From: Aneurinibacillus uraniidurans
GTDB lineage: Bacteria; Bacillota; Bacilli; Aneurinibacillales; Aneurinibacillaceae
Assembly: GCF_028471905.1 (NCBI RefSeq)
Contig: NZ_CP116902.1
Span: 2,268,501-2,332,500 of the forward strand
DNA: 64,000 nt
Direction: 5' to 3'
Notes under the pieces: model-generated
Seen by the model: the letters and a program-made list of their open reading frames with translations, nothing else
Database searches by the model: none
Told to the model about the DNA's origin: nothing
Position numbers and translations under genes: made by a program
Shown here: positions 1-7,812 of the stretch, one piece after another
Layout of the letters: each line of letters begins with the position of its first letter
How positions within the stretch are numbered: position 1 is the first letter of the stretch

Positions 1-1
1 T

Positions 2-523
2 CCAACCTTGTTCAGTCAGCGACCTCAGAACACGTTGTATATGATGAGTTTTTCCAAAATGGTTGCGCCTGGTATTCGGATATCAGCAATCATTGGTCCA
101 AAAGAGGCCATTCGTCAGCTTGCCCAAGTCCAAGAATTAACCTATCGTCATCTTCCAATTATGGAGCAATTAACGCTTACTCATTTTATCGAACACGGTC
201 ATTTTATGCGCCATATGAGACGAGTTCGAAATGTATATCGGCGCAGACACGAAGCCATGACGAAGGCTATTATCATGACAAGTCTGAGCGAACACTTCAC
301 ACTAAGCGGCGTAGAAACGGGGTTACATATGCTTCTTGAGGCTGATAAATCGTTTGACGAAGAAGCCGTGACGCACCTAGCGCTCGAAAAAGGCATCCGT
401 GTTTATCCGCTTAGCACATATTGTTTGGAAAGCGATCGTAAAGGATGGGTACTGGGGTTTGCTAAAGTAGATGAAACTGCCATTGAAGAAGGCATTTATC
501 GTCTGGCGGGGATGCTTTTATAG
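2..523 (+). CDS. MocR/GabR-type regulator, C-terminal aminotransferase domain (5' truncated by window)
   Basis: The reading frame is open from the first bases, so the start and the expected N-terminal GntR winged-helix domain lie outside the window. What remains is the C-terminal half of a fold-type I aminotransferase domain. It includes the PLP-lysine motif SFSKMVAPGIRIS, where K is the Schiff-base lysine in family members, followed by the small domain. MocR proteins are PLP-sensing transcription factors that often control PLP, GABA or amino-acid genes. It converges on a reverse-strand group of three B6-related genes whose ends lie 39 bp away, so it may regulate vitamin B6 or amine metabolism. 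That role is inferred. A stand-alone aminotransferase is possible but the wording of the motif favours MocR. Confidence 0.75.
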   Translation, partial: PTLFSQRPQNTLYMMSFSKMVAPGIRISAIIGPKEAIRQLAQVQELTYRHLPIMEQLTLTHFIEHGHFMRHMRRVRNVYRRRHEAMTKAIIMTSLSEHFTLSGVETGLHMLLEADKSFDEEAVTHLALEKGIRVYPLSTYCLESDRKGWVLGFAKVDETAIEEGIYRLAGMLL

Positions 524-561
524 TACAAGTATCCCCGTCCGAGTTTGCCCTTGATTGCAGC

Positions 562-1755
562 TCAATTCGTGCTGCCATCCAGTTCCCTCAGCACATGACC
601 TAGTATGTCGATCGCCTGATCTATTTCATCGTTGGTTACGTATAAGCTTGGCATAAACCGGATGACGTGGGTTCCTCCCGGCAAGACAAGCAGTCCGTTC
701 TGATGTAATTTCTGAATAATTGGCGCAACAGGTTCCGTAAACTCAATGCCAATGAGCAATCCTAACCCTCGAACGGTACGAATGACAGGATAAGTTTTTA
801 AATCATTTCCCAGCTTGTCTAGGGCATACATCCCCGCTTTTTTTGCTCGTTCAAACAATCCGTCCTCCATCAACATTTCAATGGTCGCAAGCCCGGCTGC
901 CGTGGGAAGAGGTGAACCGCCAAACGTGGAAGCATGGCTACCGACTGAAAAGGCATCCCTAAGTTTTTCCTTTCCCATCATGGCCCCGATTGGCAAACCG
1001 CTAGCTAATCCCTTAGCCAGCGTGATGATATCCGGTTCGATCCCATAATGCTCATAGGCAAACATACTCCCCGTTCTCCCTATTCCGGTTTGCACTTCAT
1101 CGACAATCAGGAGAATTCCTTTTCCCTTGCATAACGTAGCTAGATCAAGCACGAATTTTGGTTCGGCAAGATGAACACCGCTCTCTCCCTGTACCAGCTC
1201 CAGCATGATAGCAGCTGTTTTCTGCGTGATCCTGCTTCTTACACTCTGAATATCATTAAAGCGCGCATGCACAAACCCTTCCGGAAGCGGAAGACAACCA
1301 TCCTTGACCTTCTCTTGTCCCGTAGCTGTCAAGGTAGCGAGTGTACGACCATGGAACGATTGTTCAAACGTAATGATCTCGTATCGTTCATTCCCCAGCA
1401 CACGTTGGTGATACCTGCGAGCACATTTGATGGCTGCTTCGTTTGCTTCGGCGCCGCTATTACAGAAAAAAACGAGATCAGCACAGCTGATTGTCACAAG
1501 TTTTTCGGCAAGCTCTTCCTGCGTCGGGATATGAAACAAATTGGATACATGCCATACTTGCTCTAGTTGTTCCTGAATTCGCATCTTTACCCTTTCTGGG
1601 ACGTGACCCAGATTACAAACGGCGAGGCCAGTCATAAAGTCCAAATACGATTTCCCTTCATCATCCCACAGTGTCGTTTTATTTCCTTTCACCAGTGTGA
1701 GCGGGAATTTGTTGTAGGTTGGGAATAAATAACTTCTCTCCAATATAACCACCAC
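562..1755 (-). CDS. Class III PLP aminotransferase, acetylornithine/GABA transaminase type
   Basis: Fold-type I, class III aminotransferase of normal family length (397 aa). Visible landmarks are the N-terminal substrate loop (LAVCNLGH), the PLP-phosphate loop NSGAEANEAAIK near residue 100, the SFHGRT segment near 133, the DEVQTG stretch near 219 whose D binds the pyridine nitrogen, and the catalytic K248 in LAKGLASG. The overall wording is closest to ArgD (acetylornithine or succinyldiaminopimelate transaminase). No other arginine genes lie nearby, so it may instead be a GabT-like or catabolic paralogue, and I give no symbol. It ends tail-to-tail with the MocR-type gene and its start is 36 bp downstream of the yggS-like gene on the same strand, which suggests co-transcription. 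Confidence 0.85.
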   Translation of the reverse strand: MVVILERSYLFPTYNKFPLTLVKGNKTTLWDDEGKSYLDFMTGLAVCNLGHVPERVKMRIQEQLEQVWHVSNLFHIPTQEELAEKLVTISCADLVFFCNSGAEANEAAIKCARRYHQRVLGNERYEIITFEQSFHGRTLATLTATGQEKVKDGCLPLPEGFVHARFNDIQSVRSRITQKTAAIMLELVQGESGVHLAEPKFVLDLATLCKGKGILLIVDEVQTGIGRTGSMFAYEHYGIEPDIITLAKGLASGLPIGAMMGKEKLRDAFSVGSHASTFGGSPLPTAAGLATIEMLMEDGLFERAKKAGMYALDKLGNDLKTYPVIRTVRGLGLLIGIEFTEPVAPIIQKLHQNGLLVLPGGTHVIRFMPSLYVTNDEIDQAIDILGHVLRELDGSTN

Positions 1756-1790
1756 TTTCTGGCACGCTACGCGCCTGATCTATCTCTCTC

Positions 1791-2534
1791 CTAATCGTCC
1801 TGGCGCGCGTTTTCGTTCCAGTAGTAGCTGTCCGGCAAGTAACGTGGACCAAATACACTTGTCCCTACGCGGATGATGGTAGCTCCTTCTTCGATGGCCA
1901 CCTCGAAATCACCGGACATGCCCATCGAAAGGATATCCATTTCTACACGCGGAAACTTTTTCTCCCTAATCTGTGTTTGAATACATTTTAATAATCGGAA
2001 GCAGTGCCGGGTCTCGTCGTTTGTAGCATTCAGTTTTCCAATCGTCATTAAGCCTTTCACGTTTAACGTTTCGAACTGGGACAATTGTTCCACCAACTCC
2101 AGCGCCGTTTCCGGAGAAGCGCCAAATTTGCTTTCTTCGTAGGACGTGTTGATTTGTACCAGAATATCCATGGTCTTGTTCTCTTTGACGAGCTGATGGT
2201 GCAGAGCCTGCCCCAACTTCAAACGATCCACAGAATGAATGAGCGTAACATATTTGACAACGTCCTTCACTTTATTCGTTTGCAGATGTCCGATAAAATG
2301 CCATTCCACTTGATTATATTGCTGCATAAGTGGAAATTTCCCCCGCAGTTCTTGCGCTTTGTTTTCCCCAAATAGAGTCTCACCCGCTTGTATAGCCATT
2401 TGTAATTTTTCGAGCGGTACGGTTTTGGTCGCCAACAATAATTTCACGTCCTCTATCTTGCGCCCTGAGGCTTGGCAAGCCAACTCCATCTGCTGTCTCA
2501 CAGTTTTGAGATTCTCTGCGACTAGATGTCCCAT
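1791..2534 (-). CDS. YggS/PLPHP family PLP homeostasis protein
   Basis: Single-domain PLP-binding protein of the alanine-racemase TIM-barrel fold, 247 aa. The PLP lysine lies in LLLATKTVP, and the family signatures FGENKAQE, WHFIGHLQTNK, LSMGMSGDFEVAIEEG and RVGTSVFG are all present. The family buffers free PLP and affects amino-acid pools, and has no established enzyme activity. I set the start at the ATG preceded by GGAGG with ideal spacing. An upstream in-frame extension of 19 residues has no ribosome site. Most Firmicute copies sit in the cell-division ylm cluster, whereas this one sits beside an aminotransferase and a PPOX-fold protein, so it may be a second, metabolism-linked copy. Confidence 0.9.
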   Translation of the reverse strand: MGHLVAENLKTVRQQMELACQASGRKIEDVKLLLATKTVPLEKLQMAIQAGETLFGENKAQELRGKFPLMQQYNQVEWHFIGHLQTNKVKDVVKYVTLIHSVDRLKLGQALHHQLVKENKTMDILVQINTSYEESKFGASPETALELVEQLSQFETLNVKGLMTIGKLNATNDETRHCFRLLKCIQTQIREKKFPRVEMDILSMGMSGDFEVAIEEGATIIRVGTSVFGPRYLPDSYYWNENARQDD

Positions 2535-2628
2535 GTCTCCTACCCTCCAGAGGAAATAATGCAAATGCTGCCGCATAAGTAACGGCAGCATTCATTTTTT
2601 AAATTCGATAATTTCAGAGAGACTCTAC

Positions 2629-3174
2629 TTACACGGTTTTTCCAGGTTTGAACATTTTTTCTTCTTCAATCGGATTTTCTTTCGCAGTGATATGATATGG
2701 ATCAATTCGGTACACCTGAACCGGACCACCGAATACTGCTGATCGATATTTATCTACGTGCTGCTGGGGTAACGGCCGATTATAGTAACCAGGGACATAC
2801 TTATAAATCATTTCTTGCAACATGTGTGTAGCTTCATCCAGATCGACGATGGGCTGTGCCTTGCCAAAAATCATTACACTCATATATGCTGTGTCCGTCT
2901 TGGCTGGCACCGGATCAGTAATCGTTCCATATTCTTCACAAACCGTAAAACAGACCTCCGGATTCGCATCCATAACCTGATTTCGTCTCCCACCGGTGGC
3001 TCCATGGAAATAAAGCTTCCCATTTGTCCAAACAAAATTGAGCGGAACAACATACGGCAGATGACCATCGACCATTCCAAGATGTCCAATTCGAGCTCGC
3101 CGCAGAAATGTCTCAATCTTGCTCTTGTCCAACACTTCTCTTATCTTGTAACGCACTCCATCCATTGTTATCAC
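2629..3174 (-). CDS. Pyridoxamine 5'-phosphate oxidase-fold flavoprotein (NimA/PPOX-like)
   Basis: A 181-aa split-barrel flavin-binding protein. The N-terminal segment IETFLRRARIGHLGMVDGHLP, followed by a YVVPLNFVW strand, KLYFHGA and GRRNQVMDANPEVCF, is typical of the PPOX/NimA-like group. These bind FMN, F420 or haem, and many are of unknown substrate. It is the first gene of a reverse-strand run with a yggS-like and an aminotransferase gene. The B6 theme makes a role in PLP-related redox chemistry plausible, but sequence alone does not show activity on pyridoxamine phosphate. ATG at the third codon upstream of MDGVRYK is used; an internal ATG three codons later is equally possible. Confidence 0.8.
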   Translation of the reverse strand: MITMDGVRYKIREVLDKSKIETFLRRARIGHLGMVDGHLPYVVPLNFVWTNGKLYFHGATGGRRNQVMDANPEVCFTVCEEYGTITDPVPAKTDTAYMSVMIFGKAQPIVDLDEATHMLQEMIYKYVPGYYNRPLPQQHVDKYRSAVFGGPVQVYRIDPYHITAKENPIEEEKMFKPGKTV

Positions 3175-3441
3175 TCCTATTGTATTGAAGTATTATTATG
3201 GAAGTTTATCAGCCATTGGAATGAAGATAAATGTCCATAATTACAGAAATATACCAATCCATATTTGACACTAAGTAATGCTCCCCTAAGTCAGAACTTA
3301 TGATCAGCGCATACGTATTTTGTCTGTTCCATTTTCACAGTCAATGACGTGAGCACTTGCGTGTCGGGTACCGTCATGCCTGTGAAGTCTATATCGTACA
3401 CATTGATTGGCTACAAGTCTTACAGATAGAAGAGCTTTTTT

Positions 3442-3517
3442 TTCCTGCTAAAAGAAAAAGCACGGATGAAACCAGGTGTTATAGCCTGCTTTTATCCATG
3501 CTCCAGGGAACAATCTT
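3442..3517. repeat. Imperfect hairpin repeat, left-flank copy
   Basis: About 75 bp resembling 24085-24161. The arms at 3459-3476 and 3485-3502 pair over about 18 bp with a few G-T or mismatched positions around a TGTTATAG loop. It lies just outside the left edge of the accessory island in a 425-bp stretch (3175-3599) where I see no convincing gene. The apparent 76-codon frame across it has no ribosome site. Confidence 0.55.
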
Positions 3518-3599
3518 ATCTTTCTGGGAAAAATTATTTTTTTCCTATTTACTGATTTTATTTTACGGATACATAGTAAAGAAATGAACATGACCTATC

Positions 3600-4933
3600 C
3601 TACAGAAGCACATCGATTTTTACTATAACCTCCTCAAGTATTCTTTTCTTGTTGTTCAATACTTGCGTCTCCTTCAACTCATTTAGTATTTTAACAACTT
3701 CATTTTTCGAGGGAGCATGGATAATTTTTTTCTGCTCTTTTCCATAAGGAAAGTACGGACTTGTATCTACCATCTGTTTCAAAGCATGTATAATCGTAGT
3801 TCTATGTCTATCTTCTAAATGAATCCATCTCATGATATCATCCCAAGTCGGTTTAGATACGGCAAAAAGGTCATCCCAACCTTCTGTTACAGGAAAACGT
3901 ACATGTTTTTCCATCCATGAAATAACTTTATTAGAACGGAAATGACAGAGATTTCTCGCGACGTCTGCGTTTGTGTGACCTTCTAGATACGAATATACAA
4001 GCTCTAATCCTTTATCTTCCGCTACACAACATGCACAGTAAGATATGAGCGAAGTTCTTCCTCTATAAGATTGTTGTCTTTCCAAAGTTCAATAACCCAA
4101 TCAGATGCAAACTCACCTAATACTTCTCCAATAATTTTGCAAGCTGTTCTTTTACGATGCCTATCTTCTTTTTTTAAACATATTTTTACTCTTTCAAATA
4201 TTTCATTCTGGCTGTATTGTTCAAACATTTCCTTCTCTAGTTTACCGTGGTTCAATACATACTCAATCACTTGCTCCAAATCATTTGAAATATCTTCCTT
4301 CTTCACCTCTGTTAATAATTTGAGCCAGCTTTTCCACCTAATAGATGCTTCATTAGTAGGATTAAGTCCATTGGAATTCATAAAGGGTTCGTATTGCCAA
4401 ATTTCCGCACCAACACAATATAAATCTGTTAGTTTCTCGATAAACGATAAAAAGCTATCCGCTACCAGAACCACTTCATCTTCTTCATGGCTCCAATAAA
4501 CAACACTTTTTTTATTTCCATCGGAACTCATATCAAATGCTAAAATATCGCCATTACCCACATAAAAAAACTGAAGTTTATTTTTCAGTCCTTGTCCATA
4601 TTCCTCATTCTCCATTTCAATGGAACTAGAAGTTAAATCTTCAATCCATTCTAAGTTCCATCCTAATTCCCCAGAAAAAATCTCACTAAATTCATCAGGT
4701 ACATTAACTTCATCAGGAAGAGACCAGCGAAAATATACCGCCTTCGAAAAATTTAATAATAAATCTTTAAAATCCTCAGGAAGTGAGAAACCTAGTTTGT
4801 ATTCAATATCATTAATTTCTTCTAGTGTTGCGGGACTATCAACAGAAAGGTCTTTTATCTTTCCACCAATCCCATGTATTTTAGACAAGATATCATTCCA
4901 TTGCTCTATAAAAATTGTGTAGTTTTTGTTCAA
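3600..4933 (-). pseudogene. SUKH (SMI1/KNR4)-domain protein, frameshifted
   Basis: Two overlapping reverse frames (4022-4933 and 3600-4085) appear to be one gene broken by a single frameshift near 4025-4085. The upstream part (303 aa, TTG start after AAAGGA) begins with a SUKH domain: ATLEEINDIEYKLGFSLPEDFKDLLLNFS, with conserved acidic and tryptophan positions. The downstream part continues with helical sequence. Both halves contain the recurring phrase EDRHR within similar helices, so they look like successive HEAT-like repeats of one polypeptide of about 440 aa. SUKH proteins are best known as immunity proteins to nuclease toxins. It is the last gene of a reverse run with DUF6414, DUF3841 and GIY-YIG genes. 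A sequencing error or programmed shift cannot be excluded. Confidence 0.65.
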
Positions 4934-5004
4934 AAATTACATATCCTTTCTCTTTATAGAGGATATTGCAAAACGCATACCCTCCTATTCAATAAAATGA
5001 TATT

Positions 5005-5892
5005 TTATGCATAAATTGCAATCGGGATAATTAACATCGCAGGTCCCTCAACTCTTGTACTTATAGTCGGTATATCAAATTCTTCAGGAATACCGGATTC
5101 CATCTGTGAAAACATTTGTTCTAATGTGTTTTGATTAAATAATTTAAAACTTGTATTACGTAAAAGGTTTATTGCTTCATCTGAATTTTTCGGTATTATA
5201 CTCACCACTTTTCCAAAGACAGTGTATTGTCCATCTATTAGCTCATTCATATTCCTATTAAAGAAATAGTCCATATAGACAGGTATTACAGCCTGGATAT
5301 GACTCTCATCAGAAATTAAACAGACAAGATCCATCATTTCTCCTTGCCCTAGTAAACTTTCTTTCATTGTTTTAATTTGTTTTAATATAGTTTGGTCTTC
5401 TGATTTTTTCTTTTGTTTTGAACCCCCTTCTTCAAATCTGATTGCCATAACACCTAATTGCTCAAATGAATCCAAAAGGTTTATTAAAGGATTTTGTTTA
5501 AGAGTTGCTTTAAAAGAAACAAAATCTCCCGTATTAAGTTTACTTAATTCATAATAACTATTAACTGATCTTATAACATTTTTTTCATCTAAAAATGATT
5601 GTAATTTCGCAAATAAGGATGTTGGTGTGTGTATTCTTTCTTCGGTCACTACCTCTTTATCAGCTGAGATACGATTGCTTGTCAAAGCCGAACGTAATTT
5701 TACTCCTAGTAAACTAAAAATATTACTTGCGCCTATCTCACCACTAATATCAGCCGTTAATTTATTTTCAGTATTATGACCAGTCTCTAATTTTCTTACT
5801 TCCGAAAATCCATCCTGGATTACAGCTAATAAATCAAATACAATCTTTTGATTTAAATATATAGTAATCGGATAATCACTTCTTATATTCAC
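5005..5892 (-). CDS. DUF6414-like protein
   Basis: A 295-aa soluble protein that I recognise as close to the DUF6414 family, of unknown function. The N-terminus has the phrase YLNQKIVFDLLAVIQDGFSEV, then a Lys/Glu-rich middle, a charged linker (SKQKKKSEDQ) and a C-terminal alpha/beta part with VYMDYFFNR and YTVFGKVVSIIP. The start is set at GTG because AGGAGG lies exactly nine bases upstream. The longer ATG-initiated frame would place the ribosome site inside the coding region. It sits between a broken DUF3841 gene and a frameshifted SUKH gene. DUF6414 proteins are seen in phage-defence neighbourhoods, so a defence role is a guess. Confidence 0.6.
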   Translation of the reverse strand: MNIRSDYPITIYLNQKIVFDLLAVIQDGFSEVRKLETGHNTENKLTADISGEIGASNIFSLLGVKLRSALTSNRISADKEVVTEERIHTPTSLFAKLQSFLDEKNVIRSVNSYYELSKLNTGDFVSFKATLKQNPLINLLDSFEQLGVMAIRFEEGGSKQKKKSEDQTILKQIKTMKESLLGQGEMMDLVCLISDESHIQAVIPVYMDYFFNRNMNELIDGQYTVFGKVVSIIPKNSDEAINLLRNTSFKLFNQNTLEQMFSQMESGIPEEFDIPTISTRVEGPAMLIIPIAIYA

Positions 5893-5946
5893 AAAGTGTA
5901 ACCTCCTATAAAAACCCAATTTATTGAGATCTTATTTACTTTATAG

Positions 5947-6417
5947 TCATATATTATCATTTTCTATCCTAAGTAAAATTGTTGATAGACTGAATTTCTT
6001 CAATGATTCAAAATCAAATATCCGTTCCCAGCTTTCTTCCTTCGTCATTTTTAATTCTCCACGATAAAAAGCATCCCATTCATTCTCATCCAAAGCTAAG
6101 AAACCATCGTTAAGAATACAATGCCATGCATCAAAGTCGGAAAGCAGGACACATTCACCCGGAATCTCCAATTCGAGAGATACCGCATGCGTCCCTTTCT
6201 CGAAATGTCCGCTCCGTCTTAAATCCGATTTTTCTGTTCACACCCATATCGGATATTCACCGTTGTAATAAGGTAATCGTTTGTTCATTTGTTCCATCAT
6301 CCAATGATAAGACGCTTTAAATTCTCCCCATATATACTCAGGTTTTCCGATAAGGTATCCTGTTTCCAATGCTTCATTCCACGCTTCAATGGTTTGATTT
6401 GTCCAGAAAGTTGCCAT
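5947..6417 (-). pseudogene. DUF3841 protein interrupted by one in-frame TGA
   Basis: One continuous frame of 157 codons with a single internal stop (TGA at 6238-6240). Before it come the family N-terminus (FWTNQTIEAWNEALETGYL) and YHWMMEQMNKR...YPIWV. Directly after it, in frame, come TEKSDLRR, then LEIPGECVLLSDFDAWHCILN. In DUF3841 proteins the position after PIWV/A is typically Trp, so one TGG to TGA change explains the break. The start is the ATG two codons into the GTG-initiated frame, abutting the GIY-YIG gene stop. DUF3841 is uncharacterised. Either the gene recently died, or the assembly has an error. Selenocysteine or Trp readthrough is unlikely because no recoding signal is evident. 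Confidence 0.75.
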
Positions 6418-6420
6418 CAC

Positions 6421-7242
6421 CTAATAATTATTTACCGCTTCTTCAATCAACTTTAATACCATGTCTAAACTTGTTCCTTGATAAATCCACTGACAAGTCC
6501 CCATCTTTTTAGCTTTAGCTTCAGTTTCAGTAAGCACAGTTAACCCAGATACCACTGAAACCGGAACATTAAACTCTACTTTGATTTTGTTAGGGCTACT
6601 TACCAGTTTCAAAACCCTCCCCTTAACTCCAAAAAATGTTACTCCCGTCTTATTAAATTGTGGTTGAAATCCACTTCCAAGTATTGTTTGAACCTTATCA
6701 ATCAATTCATTACTATGATTTAAAAATTGATATTTTTCTTTCTGATTTTGAGTATTGCTTATAAGTTTTGTACTAGTAAAAGTTGTAGACGTTTTCCCCA
6801 AAGAGATGCTTTGGTTTTCCCAATTAAAAATTGGCTTTAAAACTACATCTAACATTTTCTCGACAATTTGTCGGCAATGCTCATCCTCTAATTCACACCA
6901 ATAAACCTCAAGCTCTCCCTGATACAAATAAAAAAAACGATGCCATCTCTTATCTTTCGTATCACCCAGTACTTCCTGAAATGATTCTTTATAATGGCTA
7001 TATAACCTGTTGATTAATGGTTTAGCCTTTCCCACATACAATATCTGACCCATCGAATTCTTATAAATGTATAAACCATTCTTATTTGACACTTCATTAC
7101 GTATATAATTCTTAGTGCTTACTAATTCGTTATTATTTTTCGGTTCTTTATGCTCGATTTTAAAAGAGCACCATCTTTTTTCTCCTTTGTTAAGTGGAAG
7201 AAATTTATTATCAATCAAAAATTGCTCAAACTCGTTTAACAT
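6421..7242 (-). CDS. GIY-YIG nuclease-domain protein
   Basis: 273 aa. The GIY-YIG core lies at roughly residues 55-140: GLYIYKNSMGQILYVGKAK, with the family's tyrosines, RLYSHYKES containing the conserved arginine, and a catalytic-type glutamate in IVEKMLDVVL. The C-terminal 100 residues are a separate beta-rich part (FGVKGRVLKLVSSPNKIKVEF) that might bind DNA or a partner. GIY-YIG nucleases cut DNA in repair, homing and restriction. A perfect AGGAGG site precedes the ATG. It is the first gene of the module and abuts the DUF3841 gene, so translational coupling is likely. As a first gene in a phage-defence-like block it is the most probable effector. That last point is inference. Confidence 0.8.
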   Translation of the reverse strand: MLNEFEQFLIDNKFLPLNKGEKRWCSFKIEHKEPKNNNELVSTKNYIRNEVSNKNGLYIYKNSMGQILYVGKAKPLINRLYSHYKESFQEVLGDTKDKRWHRFFYLYQGELEVYWCELEDEHCRQIVEKMLDVVLKPIFNWENQSISLGKTSTTFTSTKLISNTQNQKEKYQFLNHSNELIDKVQTILGSGFQPQFNKTGVTFFGVKGRVLKLVSSPNKIKVEFNVPVSVVSGLTVLTETEAKAKKMGTCQWIYQGTSLDMVLKLIEEAVNNY

Positions 7243-7336
7243 CTGCTCCCCTCCTAAACAGCATTGTTTTCCACAATTTAACTTAAAATAATTTTAAACT
7301 ATCATTCTACTTCTAACAATCTAAACTCAAGTAAAA

Positions 7337-7376
7337 CAAAAAGCACCTGCTAATTATTCAGCAGATGCCTTTTGCT
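7337..7376. terminator. Hairpin terminator between module and transposable element
   Basis: A nine-base stem (GCACCTGCT against AGCAGATGC, one mismatch) with an AATTATTC loop, A-rich on the left and T-rich on the right, so it could act in both directions. It lies about 95 bp upstream of the GIY-YIG gene start. Confidence 0.6.
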
Positions 7377-7406
7377 TTACTTCTATCTTCTTACTTTCCA
7401 TCCTTC

Positions 7407-7702
7407 TGTACAGAATAAATAAACTCCTGACAAAAAACAGCCCTCCAACCCGCATTTCACCGTTGCCTGAGTAAATAAAGTTTTGCTACGAATCCGGCTT
7501 TTTTCGATTTTTTCTTCTCATTTTTTCTGTCAGAACTTTATTTTTTTCGTAATAATGTTTTGATAAAAAAATAGGGGAAAAGGCTTGATATGACTCGTTT
7601 TCGCCCTTTCCCCTCTTTCCTTTATCCTTGCCAAAAGCAGAACTTTATTTCGATTTTGGCAGATGTTTATTTAAAATAGCAGAACTTTATTTATTGGTTA
7701 CA
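7407..7702. mobile_element. 296-bp non-autonomous Tn7-like element (MITE), copy 1
   Basis: Begins TGTACAG and ends GGTTACA, flanked by a perfect 5-bp direct repeat CCTTC (7402-7406 and 7703-7707). This is the size of target duplication made by Tn7-family transposases. Inside are AAATAAAGT(T/C)CTG-type repeats: about two facing inward at the left and three inverted at the right (near 7550, 7641 and 7680), as for TnsB-binding arrays. No coding capacity. A near-identical copy lies at 14026-14321. An Rho-independent-like hairpin GGGAAAAGGC...CCCTTTCCCC lies in the middle. The lack of a transposase means it must be moved in trans. Confidence 0.75.
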
Positions 7703-7709
7703 CCTTCAA

Positions 7710-7730
7710 ATATAGCCTTACCACGCACTC
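7710..7730. repeat. Shared flank downstream of MITE copy 1
   Basis: ATATAGCCTTACCACGCACT begins eight bases past the end of the element and recurs at the same distance past copy 2 (14329). Since the 5-bp target duplication closes the element before this, the shared sequence lies in the target and not in the transposon. Confidence 0.6.
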
Positions 7731-7812
7731 AACGTGTGTGCTCTGTTCAGTGTGAACAAGCTATACGATGTTCCCTCACCTTTAGGCCCAAGTCAACCTT
7801 AGACCTGTTAAA

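Noticed and set aside
3357-3587. Forward 76-codon frame left of the SUKH gene
   Set aside because: It crosses the hairpin repeat, has no ribosome site, and its composition is not protein-like.
5947-6417. Selenocysteine at the internal TGA
   Set aside because: The family has Trp there, no SECIS-like hairpin follows, and a single TGG-to-TGA change is simpler.
7550-7695. Repeated CAGAACTTTATTT units considered as a CRISPR-like or iteron array
   Set aside because: Spacing and inverted placement, TGT...ACA ends and the 5-bp duplication fit transposase sites better. No spacers of equal length.
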